A stretch of DNA of 26,536 nucleotides, from positions 1 through 26,536 of the forward strand of contig DATHRK010000085.1 of the NCBI GenBank assembly GCA_035465395.1, in the 5' to 3' direction. This DNA is from DATHRK01 sp035465395 (GTDB taxonomy: Bacteria > Gemmatimonadota > Gemmatimonadetes > Longimicrobiales > RSA9). The notes under the pieces were generated by a model. The model was not told where the DNA came from, searched no databases, and saw only the letters and a program-made list of their open reading frames with translations. Shown here one piece after another: positions 7,398 through 15,195 of the stretch (within the stretch, counting starts at the first letter, position 1; the number at the start of each line of letters is the position of its first letter). The translations under genes and the position numbers were made by a program.

Positions 7398-8198
7398 TCA
7401 GAGGCGGTTGCCGTTGAGGCTCGTCAGGACCTTCGGCCCCTCGGCTGTGATCGCCACGGTCTGCTCGAAATGGGCGCTCGGCTTGCGATCCGCGGTGACC
7501 ACGGTCCAGTCGTCGTCCAGCGTCTCGACATCGGGGCCGCCGAGGTTCAGCATGGGCTCGATCGCGAGCACCATCCCCTCTCTCAGCTTCAGGCCCCGTC
7601 CCGGCTGACCGTAGTTGGGCACGTTCGGTTCCTCGTGCGGACGACGGCCGATGCCGTGACCGACGAGCTCGCGCACGACCGACAGGCCCGCGTGTTCGGC
7701 GACCGCCTGGATCGCGTGGCCCACATCGCCCAGACGATTCCCGATCACGGCCTGCTCGACGCCCGCATTGAGCGCCGCGCGGGTCGCGTCGAGGAGGCGC
7801 CGTCCGTCGTCGCTGACCTCGGCGACCGGATAGGTGCGGGCCGCGTCGCCGAACCAGCCATCCAGCTCGACCCCCACGTCGACGGTGACCAGGTCGCCCG
7901 CCACGAGGGCCCGTCCCGGCGAGGGGATGCCGTGCACAACCTCCTCGTTCACGCTGATGCACGCGCTGCGCGGGAAGCCGTACAGTCCCTTGAAGGATGG
8001 CAGCGCGCCGTCGTGACCCCGCACGAATCCGTCGCAGAACCGGTCCAGCTCGTCGGTGGTCACGCCCGGGGCGATCCGCTCCGGCAGCTCCTGGAAGAGC
8101 GCGGCGATGATGCGGCCCGCACGGCCGATCGCGTCGATGTCCAGAGCGGTCTTGAGCGGAATCACGGAGTGGTGTGTCGGTCTAGCTCGCTGGCGCAT
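7398..8198 (-). CDS. map: Methionine aminopeptidase, type I
   Basis: Removes the initiator Met from nascent cytosolic proteins. 266 residues, the normal type I length. All five metal ligands are present: Asp107 (VTVDVGV), Asp118 (GDAARTY), His181 (GHGIGRRPHEEP), Glu214 (AIEPM) and Glu245 (HFEQTVAI). His90 (VVHGIP) is the substrate-side His. The ATG at 8198 leaves about 14 residues before the conserved start of the fold; GTG at 8165 is an alternative, but neither has a strong ribosome site. In many genomes map directly follows adk; here the sulfate block stands between them. A 94-nt spacer without a clear promoter separates it from the permease gene. Confidence 0.97.
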   Translation of the reverse strand: MRQRARPTHHSVIPLKTALDIDAIGRAGRIIAALFQELPERIAPGVTTDELDRFCDGFVRGHDGALPSFKGLYGFPRSACISVNEEVVHGIPSPGRALVAGDLVTVDVGVELDGWFGDAARTYPVAEVSDDGRRLLDATRAALNAGVEQAVIGNRLGDVGHAIQAVAEHAGLSVVRELVGHGIGRRPHEEPNVPNYGQPGRGLKLREGMVLAIEPMLNLGGPDVETLDDDWTVVTADRKPSAHFEQTVAITAEGPKVLTSLNGNRL

Positions 8199-8292
8199 CA
8201 GCGCACGAAGGTCCGGCTCCGAGGGCCCCGAAAGGCACGCGGAATCTAACGCACCCGGACCGGACGTGGAATCCCCGGGGTCCCGGTCGCGG

Positions 8293-10062
8293 TCAGGAGC
8301 TTCCGAACAACATCGTGAGCAGCACGATGCCGGCCAAAACCAGGGCCGTCAGCGGCGCGCCCAGGCGCGCGTAGTCCGAGAAACGGTACCCGCCGGGACC
8401 GTAGACCATGGTGTTCGTCTGGTAACCGATCGGGGTCAGGAAGGAGCAGGACGCGGCGATCGCCACCGCGATGGCGAACGCGCGAGGGCTGGCGCCCACT
8501 CCCTGCGCGACCGTGATCGCGATGGGGAACACCAGGATCGCCGCGGCCGTGTTGGTGATCAGCTCCGTGAGCCCCAGCGTGAGCAGGACTATGCCCGCCA
8601 GCGCGAAGGGGGCTCCGGCGGCCGCCAGCGGGCCCAGGGCGCCGTCGGCGATCACGGCCGCGAGCCCGCTCCGCTCGACGGCCGCTCCGACGCCGAATCC
8701 CGCGGCCACGACGACGAGCACGTCCAGAGCCAACGCCCCGCGCGCCTCCGCCGGACTGAGAACGCCGAAGACCACCATCGCCGCGGCGCCGGCGAGCGAC
8801 GCGTGGAGCAGGGGCAGCGCCCCGGCGCCGGCGACCGCGATGACCGCCAGGCTGATGCCGGCGGCGAGCGGAGCCCGCCGGGTGGCCGTGGGCGATGGCC
8901 CGCCCAGCCGCGACACGACGAGGAAGTCGCTCCGGTCCTTCCAGCGGGCGCGGAACCCGGGATCGGCGAGAAGAAGGAGCGTGTCCCCCACCCGCGGCGC
9001 CAGGTCTCCGAGCTTGCCGTGGACGCGCTGGCCCGCGCGGTGGACCGCGATGACGGCCGCCTGGTAGCGATCCCGAAACCCCGCCTCTCGGAGCGTGCGT
9101 CCGAGCAGCGGCGACGCGCCGCCGACGACCGCTTCGAAGAAGGTGTGGCCGGGATCGTCGAAGTCGAGGAAGTGGCGCTCCTCGGCCGAGCTCAGGCCCG
9201 GCATGCGCTGGAGCTCGAGCACCGCCTCCGATACGCCCACGAACGCGAGCAGATCCCCTCCCTGCAGGCGCGTCGTCGGACCCACCGGGGCGATCCACTC
9301 GCTGCCCCGCTCGAGGCCGACCAGGAACAAGCCCTGCAGGTGCCGCAGGCCTCCCTCCTCCACCGCCGCCCCGTCGAGCGGCCCGCCGCGCGCCACGCGC
9401 ATGTGCACCACGAACTCGCGGGCTTCGGCGCCCGCGCTCGTCGCCGACGAGCGGCGCTGGGGCAGCAGCGCGGGTGCGGCGAGGATCAGGTACAGCAGTC
9501 CCGCGAGCGCGAGCGGCAGGGCCACCGGCGTGATCTCGAACATCCCCAGCTGGGCCATGCCGGCGGACTCGAGCAGGCCCGACACGACGACGTTGGTGGA
9601 CGTGCCGATCAGCGTGACGGTGCCGCCGAGAATGGCCGCGAAGGAGAGCGGCATGAGGTAGGGCGAAGGGCTCCGGCCGCGCAGGCGCGCCCAGCGCGAG
9701 ACCTGGGGAGAGAGCATCGCCACGACGGGGGTGTTGTTCATCGCCGCCGACGTCCCCGCCACGAAGCCGACCAGGCGGGCAAGGGCGCTCCGATCCCCAT
9801 CGCGCCGGCCGAACACGGTGAGGACGAGGGGCTGGAGGGCGCCGGTCTTCTCGATGCCCCCGGCGATGACGAAGAGAGCCGCGATGGTGACGGGCGCCGG
9901 GTTGGCAAAGCCGGCGAATGCCTCCGCGGGGGTCAGGATCCCTGGAAGCAGGAGTGCGATCACGCCGAGCATCATCGCGAGCGGGGGCGACACCTTGCCA
10001 CGAGCGAGGGAGCCGATCACCCCGACGACGACGGCCGCCGTCACCCAGGCCTGCCAGGACAC
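8293..10062 (-). CDS. SLC13/DASS-family permease with central RCK (TrkA-C) domains, likely sulfate importer
   Basis: A 589-residue membrane transporter. Hydrophobic segments at about 5-200 and 398-586 flank a soluble region (about 210-385) that resembles two TrkA-C/RCK_C regulatory domains, as in bacterial and algal sulfate permeases of this group. Each membrane half has the family's Asn-Thr loops: MNNTPVV (108-114) with IGTSTN (152-157), and ELITNTAA (500-507) with TPIGYQTNTMVYG (543-555). It starts at GTG, with GAGG 6 nt upstream that overlaps the cysNC stop codon, so it is translated from the same message. Sulfate as substrate is inferred from this context; the family also carries dicarboxylates and phosphate. 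Confidence 0.9.
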   Translation of the reverse strand: MSWQAWVTAAVVVGVIGSLARGKVSPPLAMMLGVIALLLPGILTPAEAFAGFANPAPVTIAALFVIAGGIEKTGALQPLVLTVFGRRDGDRSALARLVGFVAGTSAAMNNTPVVAMLSPQVSRWARLRGRSPSPYLMPLSFAAILGGTVTLIGTSTNVVVSGLLESAGMAQLGMFEITPVALPLALAGLLYLILAAPALLPQRRSSATSAGAEAREFVVHMRVARGGPLDGAAVEEGGLRHLQGLFLVGLERGSEWIAPVGPTTRLQGGDLLAFVGVSEAVLELQRMPGLSSAEERHFLDFDDPGHTFFEAVVGGASPLLGRTLREAGFRDRYQAAVIAVHRAGQRVHGKLGDLAPRVGDTLLLLADPGFRARWKDRSDFLVVSRLGGPSPTATRRAPLAAGISLAVIAVAGAGALPLLHASLAGAAAMVVFGVLSPAEARGALALDVLVVVAAGFGVGAAVERSGLAAVIADGALGPLAAAGAPFALAGIVLLTLGLTELITNTAAAILVFPIAITVAQGVGASPRAFAIAVAIAASCSFLTPIGYQTNTMVYGPGGYRFSDYARLGAPLTALVLAGIVLLTMLFGSS

Positions 10063-10070
10063 GTCCGGCC

Positions 10071-11966
10071 TCAGGCCCGCGCCGGCGGCACCACGCCGGC
10101 GTCGCGGAGCATCGCCAGAACCCGGTCGGCGAGGTCTTCGACGGGCGCGTCCTGGGTGTCGGCCACGAGCTCGGGCGCGTCGGGCGCTTCGTAGGGAGCC
10201 GACACGCCGGTCAGGCCGTCGATTTCACCGCGGTCGGCCCGCGCGTAGAGTCCTTTGGGATCGCGCCGGCGGCACTCGTCGATGTCGCAGCGCACGAACA
10301 CCTCGAAGAACCGGCCCTCGGGAACCAGGGCGCGCGCCCGCGCCCGGTCCCGCGCGTACGGAGACACGAACGTGCACAGAGCGATGCTCCCCTGCTCGAA
10401 GAACAGGCGCGCCACCTCGGCCACGCGGCGGATGTTCTCGGCACGGTCCTCCGGGGAGAAGCCCAGGTCCCCGCTCAGCCCGTGACGTACACGGTCGCCG
10501 TCCAGCAGGACGGTCTGGCAGTGCGCCTCGAACAGGCGTTGCTCGACGGCCCGCGCGAGCGTCGACTTGCCCGAGCCCGACAGTCCGGTGAACCAGACCA
10601 CGGCGGCGAGGTGCCCGTTCCGTTCCTCACGCGCCGACAGCGACATCGCCTCGGGCTCCCACGTCACGTCCGGCGACGTCTCGCGCTGCCTCGCCCGCCC
10701 GGACTCGCGGGCCAGGTCGTCGGGCGTACGCACGCCGCCCCGGACCATGCCCGCGGCCACCGTACCGTTGCCGAACCCGTCGATGAGCACGAAAGCGCCC
10801 GTCGCGCGGTTGACGCGATAGGGGTCGAAGAACAGGGGGTCGGCGGTCTCCACCTCGACCCGCCCGATCTCGTTCAGGCCGAGGGTCTCCGCGGGCTCGC
10901 GGTGAAGGCTGTCGACATCGATCCGGTACAGGACGTTGGTCACGTAGGCCTGGACCGCGCGTGTCGTGTGCCGCAGTACCAGCGGGCGCCCGACCTCGAG
11001 CGGCCGCTCCGACATCCAGCACAGCATCGCCTCGACGCGGCGCCCGACCTGGGGCAGGTTGTGCCGGCGCACGATCATGTCGCCTCGTGCGACGTCGATC
11101 TCGTCCTCCAGCCGGAGCACCACTGGATCGCCCGCCGCGGCCCGCTCGACGTCCCCATCGGGCCCACGCAGGTCGCGCACCCGGCTCGTTCGCCCCGACG
11201 GCAGCGCGACGACCTCTTCTCCCACCGAGATCGTGCCGGAGGCGACTTCGCCCGCGAAGCCACGGAAGTGCTGGCCCGGACGCACGACGTACTGCACGGG
11301 CAGGCGGAAATCGACCAGGTTGCGGTCGGCGAAGATGTTCACGGTCTCGAGGTGGTGCAGCAGCGAGGGGCCCTGGTACCAGGGCATGCGCTCGCTTCGC
11401 CGCGCCACGTTGTCGCCTTCCAGCGCCGACAGCGGGACGAAGACGATGTCGCGGACCGCCAGCTTGGCCGCGAAGGCACGGAAATCGTCGGCGATGGCGT
11501 CGAAGGCGTCCTCGGACCAGTCCACCAGGTCCATCTTGTTCACCGCCACCACCATGTGGGGAATGCCCAGGAGCGAGGAGATGAACGCGTGCCGCCGGGA
11601 CTGGGTGAGGACGCCCTTGCGTGCGTCGACGAGCACGACCGCCAGGTGCGCCGTGGAGGCCCCCGTGACCATGTTGCGCGTGTACTGCTCGTGCCCGGGC
11701 GTGTCGGCGATGATGAACTTGCGGCGGGGCGTGGCGAAGTACCGGTATGCGACGTCGATGGTGATCTTCTGCTCGCGCTCGGCGCGCAGCCCGTCGGTGA
11801 GCAACGCCAGGTTGACGCGATCGTCGCCCCGCCGCCGGCTCGCGCCGCGGATCGCCTCGAGCTGGTCCTCGAAGATCGACTTCGTGTCGTAGAGCAGCCG
11901 CCCGATCAGCGTGCTCTTGCCGTCGTCCACGCTGCCGGCCGTCGTGAAGCGCAGGAGATCGGTCAT
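10071..11966 (-). CDS. cysNC: Bifunctional sulfate adenylyltransferase subunit 1 / adenylylsulfate kinase
   Basis: The N-terminal half is the GTPase subunit of ATP sulfurylase, which with CysD turns sulfate and ATP into APS. The C-terminal part is APS kinase, making PAPS. GTPase marks are GSVDDGKS (11-18), DTPGHEQYTRNM (88-99) and NKMD (143-146), followed by EF-Tu-like beta-barrels (about 220-415). APS kinase starts near 450 with P-loop GLSGSGKST (461-469), DGD (489-491), the SGDLGFSPEDRAENIRR block (498-514) and FVSPY (533-537). The 631 residues fit the known CysN-CysC fusions, and no domain looks damaged. It is 31 nt after cysD and 8 nt before the permease gene. Confidence 0.97.
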   Translation of the reverse strand: MTDLLRFTTAGSVDDGKSTLIGRLLYDTKSIFEDQLEAIRGASRRRGDDRVNLALLTDGLRAEREQKITIDVAYRYFATPRRKFIIADTPGHEQYTRNMVTGASTAHLAVVLVDARKGVLTQSRRHAFISSLLGIPHMVVAVNKMDLVDWSEDAFDAIADDFRAFAAKLAVRDIVFVPLSALEGDNVARRSERMPWYQGPSLLHHLETVNIFADRNLVDFRLPVQYVVRPGQHFRGFAGEVASGTISVGEEVVALPSGRTSRVRDLRGPDGDVERAAAGDPVVLRLEDEIDVARGDMIVRRHNLPQVGRRVEAMLCWMSERPLEVGRPLVLRHTTRAVQAYVTNVLYRIDVDSLHREPAETLGLNEIGRVEVETADPLFFDPYRVNRATGAFVLIDGFGNGTVAAGMVRGGVRTPDDLARESGRARQRETSPDVTWEPEAMSLSAREERNGHLAAVVWFTGLSGSGKSTLARAVEQRLFEAHCQTVLLDGDRVRHGLSGDLGFSPEDRAENIRRVAEVARLFFEQGSIALCTFVSPYARDRARARALVPEGRFFEVFVRCDIDECRRRDPKGLYARADRGEIDGLTGVSAPYEAPDAPELVADTQDAPVEDLADRVLAMLRDAGVVPPARA

Positions 11967-11997
11967 CGGGCCCCACTTCCCCTCTTCGGCGGCCTGC

Positions 11998-12900
11998 TCA
12001 AAAGTACCCCTGCCTCTTGCGGTCCTCCATCGCGGAGTCCGAGCGCCGGTCGTCGTGCCGGCCGCCTCGTTCGGTCACGCGTGCCGCCGCGACCTCGGCG
12101 ATGATGTCGGAGAGGCTGCGCGCGTCGGAGACGACCGCGCCCGTGCACGTCGCGTCGCCGATCGTGCGAAAGCGGACGGTGAGGGTCTCGTAACGCTCGC
12201 CGTCCTCCAGCGTGATCCACGGGCTCCGGGCCAGCAGCGTGCCCTGACGGTTCACGACCTCCCGCTCGTGCGCGAAGTACAGCGACGGGATCGGGATCTC
12301 CTCGGCCGCGATGTACTGCCAGATGTCGGTCTCCGTCCAGTTGCTCAGCGGGAAGACGCGGAAGTGCTCGCCCGGCGCCCTGCGGCCGTTGTAGAGGTTC
12401 CACAGCTCGGGGCGCTGGTTCCGGGGATCCCACTGACCGAAGCGGTCCCGGTGCGAGAAGAAGCGCTCCTTCGCGCGTGCCTTTTCCTCGTCGCGCCGGC
12501 CGCCGCCGAGCGCCGCGTCGATGCCGAGCTCGGCTATGGCGTCGAGCAGGGTCACGATCTGGAGGACGTTGCGGCTCGCGTCGGGCCCCGTCTCCTCCAC
12601 CGCGCGGCCCGCATCGATGGACGCCTGGACCGTGCGCACGAGCAGCTCCACCCCCACGCGGTCGGCCAGCTCATCGCGAAACGCCAGCGTCTCCGGGAAG
12701 TTGTGCCCGGTGTCGATGTGGAGCAGCGGGATGGGGATCTTGCCCGGGGCGAAGGCCTTGGCGGCGAGGTGGACCATCACGATCGAGTCCTTGCCGCCCG
12801 AAAACAGCAGCGCCGGGCGCTCGAACTGCGCGGCCACCTCGCGCATGACGTAGATCGCCTCGGACTCCAGGTGCGCGAGATGGGAGGACGGCTCCGCCAT
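11998..12900 (-). CDS. cysD: Sulfate adenylyltransferase subunit 2 (ATP sulfurylase small subunit)
   Basis: The catalytic PP-loop subunit of ATP sulfurylase, partner of CysN, 300 residues (normal length). The ATP-binding loop is SGGKDS (34-39). Other family blocks are LHIDTGHNFPE (60-70), GGGRRDEEKARAKER (132-146), FPLSNWTETDIW (183-194) and the C-terminal AMEDRKRQGYF. The form GDATCTGAV (248-256) replaces the E. coli version, as in several other phyla. The ATG at 12900 shares its A with the cysQ stop (TGATG), so translation should be coupled. A longer in-frame reading to 13335 is only the shadow of cysQ. Confidence 0.98.
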   Translation of the reverse strand: MAEPSSHLAHLESEAIYVMREVAAQFERPALLFSGGKDSIVMVHLAAKAFAPGKIPIPLLHIDTGHNFPETLAFRDELADRVGVELLVRTVQASIDAGRAVEETGPDASRNVLQIVTLLDAIAELGIDAALGGGRRDEEKARAKERFFSHRDRFGQWDPRNQRPELWNLYNGRRAPGEHFRVFPLSNWTETDIWQYIAAEEIPIPSLYFAHEREVVNRQGTLLARSPWITLEDGERYETLTVRFRTIGDATCTGAVVSDARSLSDIIAEVAAARVTERGGRHDDRRSDSAMEDRKRQGYF

Positions 12901-13739
12901 CACGCAGCTCCCCCGCGCTCTTCGTAAAGACGCGTGACGACCGGGATGGCGTGCTCTGCGCCCGGCCCGCAGGCCAGGATTCCGTGCGGCTGCACCGTCT
13001 CCTCCTTGTTGTAACGCAACTCCGAACCCCGGCAGTCCAGAACCGTGCCGCCGGCCTCGCGCAGGACGATCTCCGGGGCGCAGGTGTCCCACTCGTTGAG
13101 GTAGGACACGGGGTGTACGTAGAGGTCCCGCTCGCCGCGCGCGATCAGCGAGCACTTGACCCCGACGGAGCCGCTCGGGCGCACGTCCCCGGTGCCGAGC
13201 CGCTCGGCCAGCCGCTGGAGGAACGGATCGGCGTGCGAGCGCGAGCCCACGAGCCGGAGCGGCGGCGTGGCGGGACTCGGCACGAGCCGTTGCCATGGGC
13301 CCGCGTGTCCGGCCGTCTCCTGTCCCCGCTGCCACGCGCCCGCGCCGTCTGCCGCGCGCAGCAGGACGGCGGCCGCGGGCATGTAGAGGACCCCGGCCGC
13401 GGCGCGGCCGTCGACCGCGAGCCCCACCATGATCGCGAATTCGCCGTTCTGTGCCAGGAACTCCTTCGTTCCGTCGAGCGGGTCGAGGATCCAGACGCGC
13501 CGAGCGCGCAGCCTGCGCCCCGAATCGTTCGATTCCTCCGACAGCAGTCCGTCCCCGGGAAACGCGTCCGCGAGGCGGCGGAGAAGCACTTCGTTGGCCG
13601 CGTGGTCGGCCTCCGTGACCGGAGAGCCGCCCGCTTTCCGGGTGGCGGACGCCGTACCGTAGTGGCGCATCGCGGCGGCGCCCGCCTCGATTGCGGCCCG
13701 GGTCGCGACGTCCAGCTCGCGCGCGAAAGCCGTGCTCAT
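12900..13739 (-). CDS. cysQ: 3'(2'),5'-bisphosphate nucleotidase (PAP phosphatase), inositol monophosphatase family
   Basis: Hydrolyses PAP, left over when PAPS donates its sulfate, to AMP and phosphate. 279 residues with the full metal-binding set: GLLSEES (64-70), the WILDPLDGTKEF motif (83-94) and WDTCAPEIVLREAGG (217-231). The ATG at 13739 overlaps the hemD stop by ATGA; the TGA at its end overlaps the cysD start. A family member of this kind could also act on inositol phosphates or fructose-1,6-bisphosphate, but the cysD-cysNC neighbours support CysQ. Confidence 0.93.
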   Translation of the reverse strand: MSTAFARELDVATRAAIEAGAAAMRHYGTASATRKAGGSPVTEADHAANEVLLRRLADAFPGDGLLSEESNDSGRRLRARRVWILDPLDGTKEFLAQNGEFAIMVGLAVDGRAAAGVLYMPAAAVLLRAADGAGAWQRGQETAGHAGPWQRLVPSPATPPLRLVGSRSHADPFLQRLAERLGTGDVRPSGSVGVKCSLIARGERDLYVHPVSYLNEWDTCAPEIVLREAGGTVLDCRGSELRYNKEETVQPHGILACGPGAEHAIPVVTRLYEERGGAA

Positions 13740-14512
13740 CGCACCGCCTTGCCCGCGCGCCACGCCTCCAACGCCTCCACGAGCCCGGCGCCGGTGTGGG
13801 CGTCGGCGACCAGGACGGGCGTGAGACCGGCGCTCCGTGCGGTCTCGGCGGTGACCGGTCCGATGCAGGCGAAGAGCACGCGTCCGGGCCCGACTACCTC
13901 CGCGTACGCGCTCGCGGCGGAGGAGGACGCGAACGCCACCACGTCCACGCCGCCCTCCTCGACGGCAGCCGCCAGGGCGCCCAGCGAATCGCGGTCCGGG
14001 ACCGGCCGGTACGCGGGGACATCGTCGACGTCGGCGCCGAGCGCGCGCAGCGCGTCGGGCAGGACGTCCCGGCCGGCCTCGGAGCGCGGCAGGAGCACCC
14101 GACGGCCATGCAGCGAACCCGCGGCCTTGAGCGTCTCTACGAGGCCCTCCGAAAGGTGCCGCGCCGCGACGGGTCCCTCGGGAAAGCCCGCGTCGCGGGC
14201 GGCGGCGGCGGTGGCAGGGCCGACGCAGGCGACGCGCCCGGCATCCAGGGGCGAGCGCCCGGCGACGTGAAGGGCGTGCGCGAAGCGATCGACGCCGTTC
14301 GCCGAGGTGAACAGGATCCAGTCGTAGGCGGAGACGTTGGCGGCCGCGGCCGCGAGGGGCGCGGGGTCGGCGGGGTCGGCGATGCGAATCGCCGGATGCT
14401 CCAGTACGATCGCGCCGCGCGCAGCGAGGGCTTCGACGAGCCCGCCCGAGGTCTCGTGCGGCCGCGTCACCGCGATCCGGAGACCCCGCAGCGGCGCGGC
14501 GAGTTGGCTCAC
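13736..14512 (-). CDS. hemD: Uroporphyrinogen-III synthase
   Basis: Closes hydroxymethylbilane to uroporphyrinogen III, the branch point to heme, siroheme and corrinoids. The 258-residue protein has the two-domain HemD layout: LRGLRIAVTRPHE (8-20), ILFTSANGVDRF (66-77), the central GRRVLLPRSEAGRDVLPDAL (136-155), and the second-domain VVAFASSSAASAYAE (191-205) and CIGPVTAETARSAGL (216-230). The GTG start at 14512 overlaps the adk stop as GTGA. The reading frame stays open upstream through adk and secY, but that stretch is a GC-rich shadow. Low sequence conservation is normal for HemD. Siroheme for sulfite reductase would link it to the neighbouring sulfate genes. Confidence 0.92.
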   Translation of the reverse strand: MSQLAAPLRGLRIAVTRPHETSGGLVEALAARGAIVLEHPAIRIADPADPAPLAAAAANVSAYDWILFTSANGVDRFAHALHVAGRSPLDAGRVACVGPATAAAARDAGFPEGPVAARHLSEGLVETLKAAGSLHGRRVLLPRSEAGRDVLPDALRALGADVDDVPAYRPVPDRDSLGALAAAVEEGGVDVVAFASSSAASAYAEVVGPGRVLFACIGPVTAETARSAGLTPVLVADAHTGAGLVEALEAWRAGKAVR

Positions 14513-15159
14513 TCCCGCAGGGGATCGAGCAGCGCGATGAGGTCCGCGCTGACATCGCCCATCGGCCGTTCGCCGTCCAGCGTCCAGACGGGCACCGGGC
14601 CGGCGCGATAGTGGTCGATCAGCGGAGCGGTCTGCTCGCGGTAGACCGCCAGGCGGCGCCGCACGGTCGCCTCCGCATCGTCCGGGCGCACGATCAGCGT
14701 CGCACCGCACGCGTCGCATACGCCGGGGATGGTGGGTGGCTGGGCGTGGACGTTGTAGGTCGCACCGCAGTCGGGGCACACGCGGCGCCCGGCCAGCCGG
14801 CGCACGAGCTCCTCGTCGTCCACGTCGATCACGACCACCGCATCGAGCGTCCTGCCGAGGTCGGCGAGCAGGCGCTGAAGGCCTACCGCCTGGGCGATCG
14901 TGCGCGGAAAACCGTCGAAGACCACGCCGGTCTCCACGCGCCCCAGCACCTCGCGGACCAACCCGAGGATGACCTCGTCCGGCACCAGCTCGCCGGCGTC
15001 CATGTAGCGTCGTGCGTCCCTTCCCAGCGCCGTGCCCTCGCGTACGGCGTCCCGCAGCAAGTCGCCCGTGGAGACCCTGACGATCCCGTACCGCTCCGTG
15101 AGAAGGGCCCCCTGGGTGCCTTTGCCGGCACCGGGGGGGCCCAGAAGGATCAGTTGCAT
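14509..15159 (-). CDS. adk: Adenylate kinase with zinc-binding lid
   Basis: Interconverts ATP + AMP and 2 ADP. 216 residues, the long form. The P-loop is GPPGAGKGT (7-15), with DGFPRT (82-87) and the lid at about 124-162. Four cysteines in the lid (Cys128, Cys131, Cys148, Cys151) would bind zinc, as in Gram-positive and many other adenylate kinases. It lies 36 nt after secY, the usual secY-adk order. Its TGA overlaps the hemD start, tying the sulfate block to the spc operon. Confidence 0.98.
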   Translation of the reverse strand: MQLILLGPPGAGKGTQGALLTERYGIVRVSTGDLLRDAVREGTALGRDARRYMDAGELVPDEVILGLVREVLGRVETGVVFDGFPRTIAQAVGLQRLLADLGRTLDAVVVIDVDDEELVRRLAGRRVCPDCGATYNVHAQPPTIPGVCDACGATLIVRPDDAEATVRRRLAVYREQTAPLIDHYRAGPVPVWTLDGERPMGDVSADLIALLDPLRE

Positions 15160-15195
15160 GCTCGCCCGTGCTGAGTCGTCGTGGTCTTCCGAGCC

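Noticed and set aside
8056..12104. Plus-strand open frames of over 700 codons (8056-10194 and 9918-12104)
   Set aside because: They are antisense to the permease and cysNC genes, whose domains are complete. The translations are low-complexity and have no motif.
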